Source: Bacillus sp. MM2020_1
Lineage (GTDB): Bacteria > Bacillota > Bacilli > Bacillales > Cytobacillaceae
Assembly (NCBI GenBank): GCA_011250595.1
Contig: JAANMP010000032.1
Coordinates: forward strand, 1 to 52,479
Direction: 5' to 3'
Length of the DNA: 52,479 nucleotides
Each line of letters starts with the position of its first letter. The first letter of the stretch is position 1. The translations under genes were made by a program, and so were the position numbers. Under the pieces are notes generated by a model, which was given only the letters and a program-made list of their open reading frames with translations, did not search any database and was not told the origin of the DNA. Shown here piece by piece: positions 1 through 9,179 of the stretch.

Positions 1-23
1 TTTTAGTAGAGAAGTGGTGGATT

Positions 24-1130
24 ATGAAAGTAACGGTTGGACCAGCTCAATATATTAGAGATAATGGTTTATTAGAAGTTGCAGGAACATATATTAAAAA
101 CTTCGGAAAAACTGCAGCTTTGATTGGAGGCCATACAAGTAGTGAAATTATAGAAGTTTCATTAAAAAAGAGTCTGGAAGATCATGGTATTTCTCTGCAG
201 CACTCCACTTGGTATGGGGGAGAATCTTCTCAAACGAATATCGATCGATTAGTAGATGAATTAAAAGATGAAAATATCGATGTTCTTATTGTGACTGGAG
301 GAGGCAAGGCAATTGATACGGTGAAAGCCGTTGCTTACCAGCTTAATAAACCATTAATTGCCATTCCAACCATTGCAGCAACTTGTGCGGCGGCGACACC
401 GATTACCATTCTATACAGCGATGATAGTGAATTTATTGGGATTGAACGAAGGTCAAAAGCACCTGACCTCGTCTTAGTCGATTCGGAAATCATCATGAAG
501 GCACCGGTTCGCTTTCTAATAGCTGGAATTGGCGATACATTGGCTAAATATTTTGAAACGAGATCCTCAGTGAAAAAAGCGACAACAACTGCATTGAATC
601 AGACGGCAATTGCAATTGCAGGGCAGGTGTACAAAACGTTACTCCAAATTGGGGAAGAAGCGGTCACTTCTGTTAGAACACAAACCGTCACAAAAGAATT
701 AGAAGATGTCATTGATACTATTATTTTAGTTAGTGGCAGTGTTAGTGGGTACGGCGGGGATGACTGCCGGACTGCTGGAGCCCATGCTGTTTATTCAGGA
801 TTAACCATTTTTCCAGAAGTTCACCAAACCTATCATGGCGAAATTGTTGCCTTTGGGATTCTTGCACAACTTTGCATGGAAAATACGAGCGAAGATGAGA
901 TAAAAGCATTAATCGGCTATTACCAACAGGTCGAGCTTCCGTATACCTTAAAGCAAATGGGTCTTATTAACTTAACGGAAAGTCAGTGGAATAAGCTTGG
1001 TGAAATAACTGTTACGATCGAGGATATGGCGAATATGCCATTTGAAGTCACACCTGAAATGGTGATTGAAGCGGTTCGCCGAGCAGATCAAATAGGAAAT
1101 GCGATGTTAAGCCCATCTGCTGTGATTTAA
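24..1130 (+). CDS. Iron-containing alcohol dehydrogenase, GldA/HcxA-like
   Basis: 368 residues, the normal length for the GldA branch of Fe-type alcohol dehydrogenases. The N-terminal half is a nucleotide-binding domain with the GGGKAID motif near residue 91 followed by a PT-I-A-ATCAAATP stretch. The C-terminal half is helical and carries the metal-site pattern of the family: GD-LAKYFE, then AGAHAVYSGL and the HGEIVAFG histidine segment. GldA/HcxA relatives reduce or oxidise small hydroxy acids, hydroxyketones or aldehydes with NAD(P)H. A purine-rich site (GAAGTGGTGG) lies just before the ATG. It precedes an ABC transporter and a class III aminotransferase on the same strand, so reduction of an aldehyde or 2-oxo acid made by that aminotransferase is possible. 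Exact substrate unknown; the unit may begin left of the window. Confidence 0.85.
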   Translation: MKVTVGPAQYIRDNGLLEVAGTYIKNFGKTAALIGGHTSSEIIEVSLKKSLEDHGISLQHSTWYGGESSQTNIDRLVDELKDENIDVLIVTGGGKAIDTVKAVAYQLNKPLIAIPTIAATCAAATPITILYSDDSEFIGIERRSKAPDLVLVDSEIIMKAPVRFLIAGIGDTLAKYFETRSSVKKATTTALNQTAIAIAGQVYKTLLQIGEEAVTSVRTQTVTKELEDVIDTIILVSGSVSGYGGDDCRTAGAHAVYSGLTIFPEVHQTYHGEIVAFGILAQLCMENTSEDEIKALIGYYQQVELPYTLKQMGLINLTESQWNKLGEITVTIEDMANMPFEVTPEMVIEAVRRADQIGNAMLSPSAVI

Positions 1131-1237
1131 TTAAACTTCGATTATAAGAAGTATTATTCCGTTTATTATTCTATAGAAAAAACGTGAATCTATGAAACTC
1201 GCTACACAAAAGTATAAAAAACAAGGGGGATTTTAGG

Positions 1238-2230
1238 ATGAAAAAATGGTTATTGGTTTTTTGTTCGCTGATGTTGTTATTCGCACTAACAGCATGTGGG
1301 AAAAAGGATGCTGCGAGTAGTGCACAGGATGGGAAGTCTTCTGAACCATTGAAAGTGACTCTGCCAACTTGGACAGGGTACGGTCCATTATTTTTAGCAA
1401 AAGAAAAGGGCTTCTTCAAAAAGAATGGAATTGATGTGGAACTTTCCATTGTAGAAGGCTTAGGAGAACGTAAACAAGCGTTAGCTAGTGGGAAAATCGA
1501 CGGGATGGCAACGGCACTGGATGTACAGGTTTCCTTAGCTGCTTCGGAAATCCCTGTGCAAGTGGTTTGGTTATTGGATGATTCTTACGGCGGTGATGGA
1601 ATCCTCGTAAAAAAAGGAATTAATAGTGTCAAAGATTTAAAAGGCAAACAAGTTGCATTTGAAGTAGGTTCAACAAGCCATATGCTAGCACTACAAGCAT
1701 TAAAACAAGGTGGTTTAACAGAAAAAGATGTACAAGTGGTCCAGATGTCAGCGGGTGATGCGGGTGCTGCCTTTGCTGCTGGTAAAGTGGACGCAGCTGT
1801 TACCTGGGAGCCTTGGTTATCAAAAGGCGCAAAAGCAAACGGTAAAGTGTTGCTAACAACCAAAGATTTATCTGGAATCATTGTTGATACGGTTAGCTTT
1901 AAAGAAGATGTGATTAAAAACCGTCCAAAAGATGTGAAAGCTTTTGTTAAGGCGATGGGCGAAGCAATGGCTTACTGGAAAGCTAATGAAAAAGAAGCCA
2001 ACGAAATCATGGCAAAAGGTTTGAACATAGATGTTAAAGAATTTGAAGGAACAGTAACTGGTTTGAAATTCTTCTCAAAAGAGGATAACGAAAAGTTATT
2101 TGGGACAGAAAGTGCAAAAGGTTCGATTTATCAATCAACAGAAAATGCAATTTCATTTTACAAAGAGCAAAAACTACTTAAAACTGAGCCAAAAGCTGAG
2201 GATGTTATTAATCCAAGTTTCCAAAAGTAA
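1238..2230 (+). CDS. ABC transporter substrate-binding lipoprotein (SsuA/TauA/NMT1-like)
   Basis: 330-residue extracytoplasmic binding protein. It begins with a lipoprotein signal peptide (MKKWLLVF...) and a lipobox LTAC, giving lipidated Cys20. The mature part has the NMT1/SsuA signature: TWTGYGPLFLAKEKGFFKKNG near residue 48, a GSTSHM region and AAVTWEPW near residue 188, typical of binding proteins for sulfonates, nitrate, taurine or thiamine pyrimidine precursors. It starts after a strong AAGGGGG ribosome site and is followed by a terminator-like stem before the permease gene, a common way to make more binding protein than membrane components. The ligand cannot be read from the sequence. 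Confidence 0.88.
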   Translation: MKKWLLVFCSLMLLFALTACGKKDAASSAQDGKSSEPLKVTLPTWTGYGPLFLAKEKGFFKKNGIDVELSIVEGLGERKQALASGKIDGMATALDVQVSLAASEIPVQVVWLLDDSYGGDGILVKKGINSVKDLKGKQVAFEVGSTSHMLALQALKQGGLTEKDVQVVQMSAGDAGAAFAAGKVDAAVTWEPWLSKGAKANGKVLLTTKDLSGIIVDTVSFKEDVIKNRPKDVKAFVKAMGEAMAYWKANEKEANEIMAKGLNIDVKEFEGTVTGLKFFSKEDNEKLFGTESAKGSIYQSTENAISFYKEQKLLKTEPKAEDVINPSFQK

Positions 2231-2265
2231 TAACTTTTAAGTTAGTTATAGGATTCACTTTGATC

Positions 2266-2313
2266 AGCCTGACTAATGAGATGTGTTTTTGCCCTCATCA
2301 GTTAGGCTTTTTT
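2266..2313 (+). terminator. Stem-loop terminator or attenuator after the binding-protein gene
   Basis: AGCCTGACTAATGAG pairs, with one G-T pair and one mismatch, with CTCATCAGTTAGGCT, followed by TTTTTT. It lies inside the ABC operon, so partial read-through is likely. Confidence 0.7.
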
Positions 2314-2349
2314 ACAAAAATAGATGCATAGGAAAATAGGTGAGAAAAA

Positions 2350-3147
2350 TTGATCGCAAAATTGTTTACTCCTAATAAAGAAATTCCAAAAATGTTTTAT
2401 ACTTCCGCCGGCTTTTTAACATTTATTATATTTCTATTGATTTGGTCCGTACTCAGTTACGGACAGATTGTTAATCCTTTATTCTTACCAACTCCAACTG
2501 CTGTATTAGCTACAGCCATTGATTTGTTCGTAAATGGTGAAATTCTTTCTGATATTGGAATCAGTTTTACGAGGGTTCTGTTCGGGTTTCTTGCCGCAGC
2601 GATTATTGGCATACCTCTAGGGATCTTAATGGGTTCACTGCGGATTATGGAGGGAGCCTTTGAACCAATCATTGGGTTCATTCGTTATATGCCTGCTTCC
2701 GCCTTCATTCCACTGCTTATACTTTGGATTGGCCTTGGTGAGACAGAAAAAATGAGTGTCATTTTCTTAGGAACGTTTTTTCAGCTGACGTTGATGATTA
2801 TGGACGTCACCAAGAATGTTCAAAATGATTTAGTTGATGTTTCCTACACATTAGGGGCTAAGAAAGAACAAGTGTTTACAAAGGTTATCCTGCCTGCTTC
2901 ATTACCGGGAATTGTTGATACACTTCGGATTACCTTCGGCTGGGCTTGGACGTATTTAGTCGTCGCAGAGATTGTTGGTGCATCGAGTGGTTTAGGTTAT
3001 ATGATTATGCAGGCCTCACGGTTTCTGCAGCCGGATAAAATCATCGTCGGAATCTTGATTATTGGGATATTGGGGCTGATTACCGATATCCTCTTTAAAG
3101 CCATATATAAGGCTTCGTTTTCATGGATGAGAAAGGATGGTTTTTAA
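2350..3147 (+). CDS. ABC transporter permease (SsuC/TauC-like)
   Basis: 265-residue membrane protein with about six hydrophobic helices and the BPD_transp_1 EAA-loop (SYTLGAKKEQVFTKVILPASLPGI near residues 165-188) that docks on the ATPase. It uses a TTG start after AGGTGAGAAAAA. Its stop codon directly abuts the ATG of the ATPase gene, so the two are translated together. Together with the flanking genes it forms a three-part importer of the sulfonate/nitrate/taurine class. Confidence 0.87.
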   Translation: MIAKLFTPNKEIPKMFYTSAGFLTFIIFLLIWSVLSYGQIVNPLFLPTPTAVLATAIDLFVNGEILSDIGISFTRVLFGFLAAAIIGIPLGILMGSLRIMEGAFEPIIGFIRYMPASAFIPLLILWIGLGETEKMSVIFLGTFFQLTLMIMDVTKNVQNDLVDVSYTLGAKKEQVFTKVILPASLPGIVDTLRITFGWAWTYLVVAEIVGASSGLGYMIMQASRFLQPDKIIVGILIIGILGLITDILFKAIYKASFSWMRKDGF

Positions 3148-4005
3148 ATGGTCACACCTCAATTGAAAGTTAAAGAAAGAGAAAATATAGTTGAACCAAA
3201 ACGTAGTGAATCAGTTATCTCAGTAACAGCCACCCCAAAGTTAGAAATAAAAGAGGTAGGAAAAGTCTTTAAAACAAAAAAAGGGGAAACGACCGCCTTA
3301 GAAAAGACCTCCTTTTCGATTGAGGATGGGGAATTCGTCACGATCTTGGGGCCTTCGGGATGCGGGAAGTCAACCGTTTTGCGGATTGTCGCAGGGTTAG
3401 AAGAAGCAACTTCAGGAAAAGTGCTCCTTGATGGGCAGGAAATCCATGGACCTGGACCTGATCGCGGCATGGTTTTTCAATCGTACACGTTATTTCCATG
3501 GTTATCCGTGAAGGACAATATTACCTTTGGGTTAAAGCTAAAGGGTGTTTCAAATAAAGAAAGAAACGAAATTGCCAGGCACTATTTGCAATTAATCGGA
3601 TTAGAAGGGTTTGAAAATCATTTCCCGATTCAATTATCTGGGGGGATGAAACAGCGGGTCGCGATTGCACGGGCATTGGCAAACGATCCGAAGATTTTAT
3701 TAATGGATGAACCGTTTGGAGCATTGGATGCTCAAACAAGGAACATTATGCAAGAAGTGCTCCTGAAAGCATGGGAAGAGTCGAAAAAGACGATTTTATT
3801 TATTACCCATGATGTCGATGAATCGATCTTTTTAGCGGATTCGGTTTATGTCATGACCGCTAGACCAGGGCGTTTAAAGAAAAAGGTACCAATAGAATTG
3901 GAGAGACCAAGGGATTTCAGTGTGAAAGCAACCGCCCTGTTTACGGAATATAAAGAAGAACTATTGTCACTGATTCGTGATGAAAGTTTAAAAGCGATTA
4001 AATAA
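3148..4005 (+). CDS. ABC transporter ATPase (SsuB/TauB-like)
   Basis: 285-residue ATPase with every expected motif: Walker [10 protein letters not shown] (residues 68-76), a Q-loop in [10 protein letters not shown], signature LSGGMKQR, Walker [13 protein letters not shown] and the switch histidine in ITHDVDES. About 30 extra residues precede the usual start of the domain; an internal start is possible, but the ATG abutting the permease stop is the natural choice. It energises import by the proteins encoded just upstream. Confidence 0.9.
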   Translation: MVTPQLKVKERENIVEPKRSESVISVTATPKLEIKEVGKVFKTKKGETTALEKTSFSIEDGEFVTILGPSGCGKSTVLRIVAGLEEATSGKVLLDGQEIHGPGPDRGMVFQSYTLFPWLSVKDNITFGLKLKGVSNKERNEIARHYLQLIGLEGFENHFPIQLSGGMKQRVAIARALANDPKILLMDEPFGALDAQTRNIMQEVLLKAWEESKKTILFITHDVDESIFLADSVYVMTARPGRLKKKVPIELERPRDFSVKATALFTEYKEELLSLIRDESLKAIK

Positions 4006-4051
4006 GTATCTTTATAAGAGAGATAAGTATTACGAATACGGAGGTAAAAGT

Positions 4052-5377
4052 ATGGAGAACAAATGGGATCACCTCGTGAAAAATATGCCGAATCGACTGG
4101 CACCAAGCATGGCAAAGGATCATCCAAATCTACCAGTCGTTAAAGAGGAAGGCTGCTATTACTATGGAGTAGATGGAAAGGAATACCTTGATTTTACCTC
4201 AGGAATTGCGGTCACAAATGTTGGGCATCGTCATCCCAAGGTTGTCCAAGCGATTAAAGATGCAGCTGATGGATTGATGCATGGTCCTTCCGGTGTGATT
4301 ATGTATGAGTCCATTTTACGATTAGCCGATGAATTGGCTGAAATTTTACCTGGGGACCTTGATTGCTTTTTCTTTGCCAATAGTGGAACGGAAGCAATCG
4401 AAGGAGCTCTTAAACTAGCAAAATATGTAACGAAACGCCCTTATGTCATTTCTTTTACGGGGTGTTTCCATGGCCGTTCGTTAGGGGCATTAAGTGTGAC
4501 GACTTCAAAAAGCAAATATCGGAAATTTATGCAGCCATCAGGTCTTACCTATCAAGTTCCTTATGCGAATGTAAAAGAATGTCCAGCGGGAATGGATCCT
4601 GAAACCTATGTGATTGAAAAATTAGAAAAAGATTTCGCCTCATTATTTAGTCATCAAGTCACACCAGAAGAGGTCGCATGTGTGATTCTAGAGCCTGTGC
4701 TCGGTGAAGGCGGTTATGTCGTCCCTCCAAAGGGCTGGTTAAAAAAGGTTCGTGAGATTTGTGATCGCCACAATATCTTATTGATATTTGATGAAGTTCA
4801 AACAGGATTTGGCCGTACAGGTCAATGGTTCGCAGGACAAACCTTTGATGTGACCCCGGATATTATGGCGATTGCCAAAGGAATTGCCAATGGTCTTCCG
4901 CTCAGCGCAACGGTTTCATCCAGTGAATTGATGAAACAATGGCCACTCGGAAGTCATGGCACAACGTTTGGCGGGAATCCGATTGCATGTTCCGTTGCAT
5001 TAGCTACCTTGGAAGTAATGAAAGAGGAGAACCTGCTTGAAAACACTCGAAACATGGGAAGCTATGCCGCTCAGCAGCTAGAACGAATCAAAGAACGTCA
5101 CTCTGTTATTGGAAGCATCCGTGCGGTGGGCTTAATGATTGGCATTGAAATCATTGACCCAGTGACTGGCGGACCGAATGGAGCAGGATTGTTAAAAATT
5201 CTTGATCTAGCGCTTGAAAAAGGTGTCCTATTCTATCTTTGCGGAAATCATGGAGAAGTCATTCGTATGATTCCACCGCTAATCGTGACCAAGGAACAAA
5301 TTGATGCCGGTTTGCAAATGTTTGATGAGGCATTAACAGAATATGAAGCAACCTTGTTGAATCCAGTAAATAATTAA
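4052..5377 (+). CDS. Class III pyridoxal-phosphate aminotransferase (4-aminobutyrate/omega-amino acid type)
   Basis: 441 residues, full length for the GabT/PuuE group. Visible motifs are [15 protein letters not shown] near residue 111, the cofactor aspartate in [12 protein letters not shown], and the Schiff-base lysine in AIAKGIANG (about Lys276). The ribosome site is GGAGGTAAA before ATG. It would move an omega-amino group to 2-oxoglutarate or pyruvate, giving an aldehyde. With the importer upstream and the Fe-alcohol dehydrogenase at the start of the unit, a scavenging route for an omega-amino compound (taurine, beta-alanine or GABA-like) is a reasonable guess. Specificity is not visible. 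Confidence 0.87.
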   Translation: MENKWDHLVKNMPNRLAPSMAKDHPNLPVVKEEGCYYYGVDGKEYLDFTSGIAVTNVGHRHPKVVQAIKDAADGLMHGPSGVIMYESILRLADELAEILPGDLDCFFFANSGTEAIEGALKLAKYVTKRPYVISFTGCFHGRSLGALSVTTSKSKYRKFMQPSGLTYQVPYANVKECPAGMDPETYVIEKLEKDFASLFSHQVTPEEVACVILEPVLGEGGYVVPPKGWLKKVREICDRHNILLIFDEVQTGFGRTGQWFAGQTFDVTPDIMAIAKGIANGLPLSATVSSSELMKQWPLGSHGTTFGGNPIACSVALATLEVMKEENLLENTRNMGSYAAQQLERIKERHSVIGSIRAVGLMIGIEIIDPVTGGPNGAGLLKILDLALEKGVLFYLCGNHGEVIRMIPPLIVTKEQIDAGLQMFDEALTEYEATLLNPVNN

Positions 5378-5389
5378 ATGTATTTTCAG

Positions 5390-5419
5390 TCGCCAATCCC
5401 TTCGATTGGTGATTTTTTT
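5390..5419 (+). terminator. Intrinsic terminator after the aminotransferase gene
   Basis: TCGCCAATC pairs with GATTGGTGA (one G-T pair) around a short loop and is followed by seven T. Confidence 0.8.
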
Positions 5420-5438
5420 AGGTCTGTATCCATAGGTT

Positions 5439-5484
5439 GTTATGAAACATAACACTGGCTCCTCCCCGGATTAGTGATATAATA
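5439..5484 (+). promoter_or_regulatory. Dyad GTTATG-AAA-CATAAC and -10 box upstream of the MATE gene
   Basis: A perfect 6-3-6 inverted repeat lies at 5439-5453 and a consensus TATAAT at 5479-5484. No good -35 hexamer is visible 17 nt upstream of that -10. The dyad has the size of a repressor or activator half-site pair. Binding protein unknown. Confidence 0.35.
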
Positions 5485-5549
5485 AACGATATTAATTTCA
5501 TATTTATGCTAAATTTAGAAATCAAATATATTTGAAGAAGTGTTGTGTA

Positions 5550-6944
5550 ATGAATATTAAATACCTCAAATTAAGTCGTAAAACTAATTCTTTGTTGGAT
5601 AAATATTTTACCGGGGAATCTATAGACTACAAGCATATATTTGCTATTATTCTGCCAATATTTGTAGACCAGGCGTTTTTAATATTAATGAGCTTATTAA
5701 ATACGGCAATGATAAGTTCTGCCGGAGTTGCTGCGGTCAGTGCGGTTAGTATGGTAGATTCATTGAATATTTTCCTGGTCAATGTATTTATTGCTGTAGC
5801 CACAGGCGGCACTGTTATGGTGGCGCAATATAAAGGCAGCGGGAATTTAGGGATGGTTTCCAAAACAGCCACGCAAGCCATTTCTGCGGTTACCATTTTT
5901 TCTGTCCTGATTAGTGTGCTCGTCATTATTTTTCATACGCCAATCCTTAACCTTTTATTTGATAAAGCGGATGCGGCTGTTTTTGAAAATGCAAAAATCT
6001 ATCTTATTGGCAGTTGTATTTCTTATCCATTGATTGCGATATTTCAAGCTGTGAGTGGTGCATTAAGAGGAGTGGGAGAAACCAAACCAGTCTTGAATTT
6101 ATCCTTATTAATGAATTTAACCAACACAGGACTGAATGTTCTGCTCATTATTGTTTTAAATATGGGTGTAGAAGGACTTGTCATCGCTACTATTATAGCG
6201 AGAATTTTGGGGATGGCGGCTTCGTTAATCTATATCTTGAGGTACAATGAAACCATCCGTTTCCAAATCAAAAATGCCTTGCATATCGATTTTTCTATTC
6301 TAAAAAAGGTGATGTATATCGGTCTTCCTTTCGCGGCAGAACAGATCTTTTTTAATGGTGGAAAACTGCTAACACAAACCTTTATTGTCCAATTAGGAAC
6401 ATTAGCGCTGACAGTCTATGCCATTTGTAATTCGATCATGATGGTATTTCAAATAGGGCCTAATGCTCTAGGGATTGCCAGTGTAACCATTGTGGGCCAG
6501 AGTATCGGTCAACGAAACATTGGGGATGCAAGGAAATTTACTAAATCCTTGATTGGACTTTCTTCGATTTATTTTGTTATTACAACCGGCTTATTAATAC
6601 CGATTTTTCCATTACTGATCAAGATGTTTAACCCGCCGGCTGAAATTGTGCCCACTATTTTTACTCTAATTATTATAGGGGCGATTGCGCAGCCGTTCTT
6701 ATGGTCCCCAAGCTTTATTATGCCAGCAGCATTAAGAGCGGCAGGAGATTCGCACTTTACTTCGATTGCCTCGCTGTTATCGATGTGGTTGTTACGAGTA
6801 GTCCTCGGATATATTTTAGGAATTACCTTAGGGTTTGGGATTATTGGTGTTTGGGTAGCAATGATTATAGAATGGGGCTGTCGAGGACTGATCTTTTACT
6901 TGCGCTTCAAAGGGAAAAAGTGGTATGCACATAAGCTGGTATGA
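5550..6944 (+). CDS. MATE family multidrug/cation efflux protein
   Basis: About 464 residues with twelve hydrophobic segments arranged as two MatE halves. Early segments contain PIFVDQAFLILMSLLNT and the VAQYKGSG loop; the second half has the matching PFAAEQIFFNGGK and VGQSIGQRN loops, the usual internal duplication. MATE proteins export organic cations or drugs using a Na+ or H+ gradient. The ATG at 5550 is preferred; an in-frame TTG at 5532 would add six residues, and neither has a strong ribosome site. It is a single gene ending in a terminator. Confidence 0.85.
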   Translation: MNIKYLKLSRKTNSLLDKYFTGESIDYKHIFAIILPIFVDQAFLILMSLLNTAMISSAGVAAVSAVSMVDSLNIFLVNVFIAVATGGTVMVAQYKGSGNLGMVSKTATQAISAVTIFSVLISVLVIIFHTPILNLLFDKADAAVFENAKIYLIGSCISYPLIAIFQAVSGALRGVGETKPVLNLSLLMNLTNTGLNVLLIIVLNMGVEGLVIATIIARILGMAASLIYILRYNETIRFQIKNALHIDFSILKKVMYIGLPFAAEQIFFNGGKLLTQTFIVQLGTLALTVYAICNSIMMVFQIGPNALGIASVTIVGQSIGQRNIGDARKFTKSLIGLSSIYFVITTGLLIPIFPLLIKMFNPPAEIVPTIFTLIIIGAIAQPFLWSPSFIMPAALRAAGDSHFTSIASLLSMWLLRVVLGYILGITLGFGIIGVWVAMIIEWGCRGLIFYLRFKGKKWYAHKLV

Positions 6945-7012
6945 TCATAGTTTTGTATGATGCCTATTCGATCCAATTTTTGTCACAACGGTTATCAATG
7001 AGGTCAAATCAA

Positions 7013-7061
7013 GAGTGTAGGGAAATTATCCAATAATGGATCGTTGCCCTGCACTTTTTTT
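7013..7061 (+). terminator. Probable terminator after the MATE gene
   Basis: AGTGTAGGG near 7014 pairs with CCCTGCACT near 7048, enclosing a loop that itself contains ATTATCC/GGAT, and is followed by a run of T. Confidence 0.6.
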
Positions 7062-7065
7062 GTTT

Positions 7066-7245
7066 TCGAACGTATCTATTCGTTCCCGTGAAAGTGCTAT
7101 TTCATCAATGAAGGTCACGAATAGCAGCTAATCTTTACCGATTAGATGCCTTTTCATCAATAAAGGGTAAGAATAGCAGATAATCGTTACCGTGAATGAT
7201 CCTTTTCAGTAAAAACGGTCACGAATGGTATCTATTTTTCTAATA
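7066..7245. repeat. Imperfect 52-bp direct repeats in a gene-free stretch
   Basis: Units start at 7101, 7153 and 7205, exactly 52 bp apart. Each opens with TTCATCAAT(G/A)AAGG or a variant, followed by (G/A)GAATAGCAG or CGAATGG and then TTACCG. A diverged partial unit precedes 7101 and the last one is incomplete. No ORF or ribosome site runs through them. They fill most of the 417-nt gap between the MATE and methyltransferase genes; apart from the MATE terminator I see nothing else there. Confidence 0.65.
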
Positions 7246-7361
7246 GCCAAGTTATGAATAAAATGAGATCAAAATAGACATTTCCACCTGGATGTTGTAG
7301 GTTTTAAGTGAGTAATACATCCTATCGATTTTTGTAGAAAGCTATTATGAGGGGTAGTCAA

Positions 7362-7922
7362 GTGGACAGTAAAAGTAAATGGAATACAAAATATAAAGAA
7401 CGCATGAATGATCTCAAGGAACCTGTACCAAATCCCCGATTAAAAAGCCAGTCTGCTTATCTTAAAGGCGGAACCGCTCTTGATCTAGCGTGTGGACTTG
7501 GGGGGAACAGTTTGTTCCTAGCGCGAATGAACTATCAAGTTCACGCTGTTGATATTTCAGATGTGGCAATTTCCTATGTAAGAGATCAGGCAGACCAGGA
7601 ACATCTCAAGATTCAAGCCCAGGTATGTGACCTAACAGAATTGAATAATACATTCTGGGTCAATCAAAATTTCGATTTAGTGGTCATTTCCTATTACCTC
7701 GACCGTTCACTTTTTCCGATGGTGAAGAGCCTAATTAAAGAGGAAGGATATTTTTTTACGGAAACCTTCTATCAATCAACGAAGGCCGGGAATCAGGGTG
7801 TATCAAATCAATATAAACTTAATCCTAGAGAGTTGTTGGGTGAATTTATAGATTGGGATGTTCTCTTTTTTGAAGAAAATGAACAGGAGGGAATACAAAC
7901 AATATTTTGTCAGAAGCGATAG
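7362..7922 (+). CDS. SAM-dependent methyltransferase (TehB-like, class I)
   Basis: About 186 residues. The class I fold is shown by motif I LDLACGLGGNS near residue 45 and the acidic loop VHAVDIS that binds SAM ribose. The N-terminus WNTKYKERM resembles small TehB/thiopurine-type methyltransferases. The GTG at 7362 is preferred because GAGGGG lies seven bases upstream; an in-frame ATG at 7347 overlaps that site. A second methyltransferase gene follows 29 nt downstream, possibly cotranscribed. Substrate unknown. Confidence 0.75.
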   Translation: MDSKSKWNTKYKERMNDLKEPVPNPRLKSQSAYLKGGTALDLACGLGGNSLFLARMNYQVHAVDISDVAISYVRDQADQEHLKIQAQVCDLTELNNTFWVNQNFDLVVISYYLDRSLFPMVKSLIKEEGYFFTETFYQSTKAGNQGVSNQYKLNPRELLGEFIDWDVLFFEENEQEGIQTIFCQKR

Positions 7923-7951
7923 GTGGATATTGAATTAAGTTTGATATAAAA

Positions 7952-8584
7952 ATGTTATGTAAACTTTTATGGAAATATGGAGTGGAGAATTTGAGTCGTT
8001 TATTTGCCAATTGGTACGATTTTTTTATGAATCCGTTGGAAAAAAAGAAGTTTAAGAGGATTCGGATGGAACTTCTTTCAAAGGCAACCGGTAATGTCCT
8101 AGAATTAGGATCAGGTACAGGAATAAATTTTCCTTTATATGAGGAAGCAGTAAAAGTAACTGCGATAGAGCCAAGTAAGCACATGATAGAGCGGTCTTTA
8201 TCAAAACAAAAGCAAGCATGTGTCCCAATTGACATAGTTCAGGCAAGTGCAGAAGAGCTGCCTTTTGCTGCGGATACTTTCGATACCGTTATAGCAACAC
8301 TTGTATTTTGTACGATTCCAAATCCGGAAAAAGCAATCTTAGAAATGAAACGAGTATGTAAATCGGATGGGAAAATTCTTCTTTTTGAGCATGTTAAAAT
8401 GCAAAACAGATTTCTATCTTCGCTACAGGACTGGCTTACTCCAGCCTGGAAAAAAATCTGTGATGGTTGCTGTTTAAATAGAAATACCATCGACTTACTA
8501 AGGGGTCATAATATCTCGATAATTAAGGTCCAAGAGTATTATCGTGATTTATTTGTTTGTGTAGAATGCGTAAATAAAAAATAG
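7952..8584 (+). CDS. Class I SAM-dependent methyltransferase (UbiE/phospholipid N-methyltransferase-like)
   Basis: Up to 210 residues. Motif I is LELGSGTGINFPLY; the fold continues with VTAIEPSKHM, ELPFAADTFDTVIATLVFC and the late ILLFEHV strand. This order is typical of Methyltransf_11 proteins that act on quinones, lipids or small molecules. The conserved N-terminal segment LFANWYDFFMNPLEKKKF fixes the start to a TTG near 7991 or upstream; the ATG at 7952 lacks a clear ribosome site, so the start is uncertain. Likely paired with the preceding methyltransferase. Confidence 0.75.
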   Translation: MLCKLLWKYGVENLSRLFANWYDFFMNPLEKKKFKRIRMELLSKATGNVLELGSGTGINFPLYEEAVKVTAIEPSKHMIERSLSKQKQACVPIDIVQASAEELPFAADTFDTVIATLVFCTIPNPEKAILEMKRVCKSDGKILLFEHVKMQNRFLSSLQDWLTPAWKKICDGCCLNRNTIDLLRGHNISIIKVQEYYRDLFVCVECVNKK

Positions 8585-8688
8585 GTGACTTAAAGGCTGA
8601 TTCTAAAGGTTGTTATAGGAACAACATAGAAGCAGCCTGTTGTTTTGCCAAACTTTTTGAAACACTCCAAGGATCAGACTCGAACTAA

Positions 8689-8982
8689 TTAGTCCTTGAT
8701 TTCAACATTTCCATTTTCATCAATCTCGATAGTAGTATAGCTTTTAAAGACTTCCATGTTGGTGATTTCATGCGGAACCACGCTGGCAAAGCTCTCCATG
8801 TAGGGCTTGTACACCTCAGGATCCTTTACGAGATGATAGAAATTTACTCTTCTTCCATCTTTCATATCTGTCATTCTCAATAAAAAGCGATCACCAAATT
8901 GCCCCTTAAACCATTCTCTTGCTTCTTCATGACTATTGAATTTAGGCAACTGGTTCGGATCAATTGTATTATCTTGATTCAA
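8689..8982 (-). CDS. Small conserved hypothetical protein
   Basis: 97 residues if translated from the TTG at 8982, which has GAGGTGG seven bases upstream; an overlapping GTG four codons earlier is less likely. The sequence is soluble and acidic (HEEAREWFKGQFGDRF, FYHLVKDPEVYKPYMES, ending in DENGNVEIKD) with no signal, membrane segment or cysteine cluster. The pattern resembles small Bacillus-only proteins of unknown role. It stands alone, convergent with the methyltransferase pair. Confidence 0.65.
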   Translation of the reverse strand: MNQDNTIDPNQLPKFNSHEEAREWFKGQFGDRFLLRMTDMKDGRRVNFYHLVKDPEVYKPYMESFASVVPHEITNMEVFKSYTTIEIDENGNVEIKD

Positions 8983-9179
8983 TGTCTCGTCCACCTCTTT
9001 TCGATATTTAGCCTCTTCTAATATACCCTATAGTCATAAAAATTATTGTGGAGTAAAAGTTTAATGAAAAATACAACTGTCTCTCCATTTCTATGGTAAA
9101 TTTAAAGAGTGAAAATCAATAGGAACTTAATAATAAATGCATTTTATAATTTTGAACCAAATGTATGGAGGAAAGGGTT

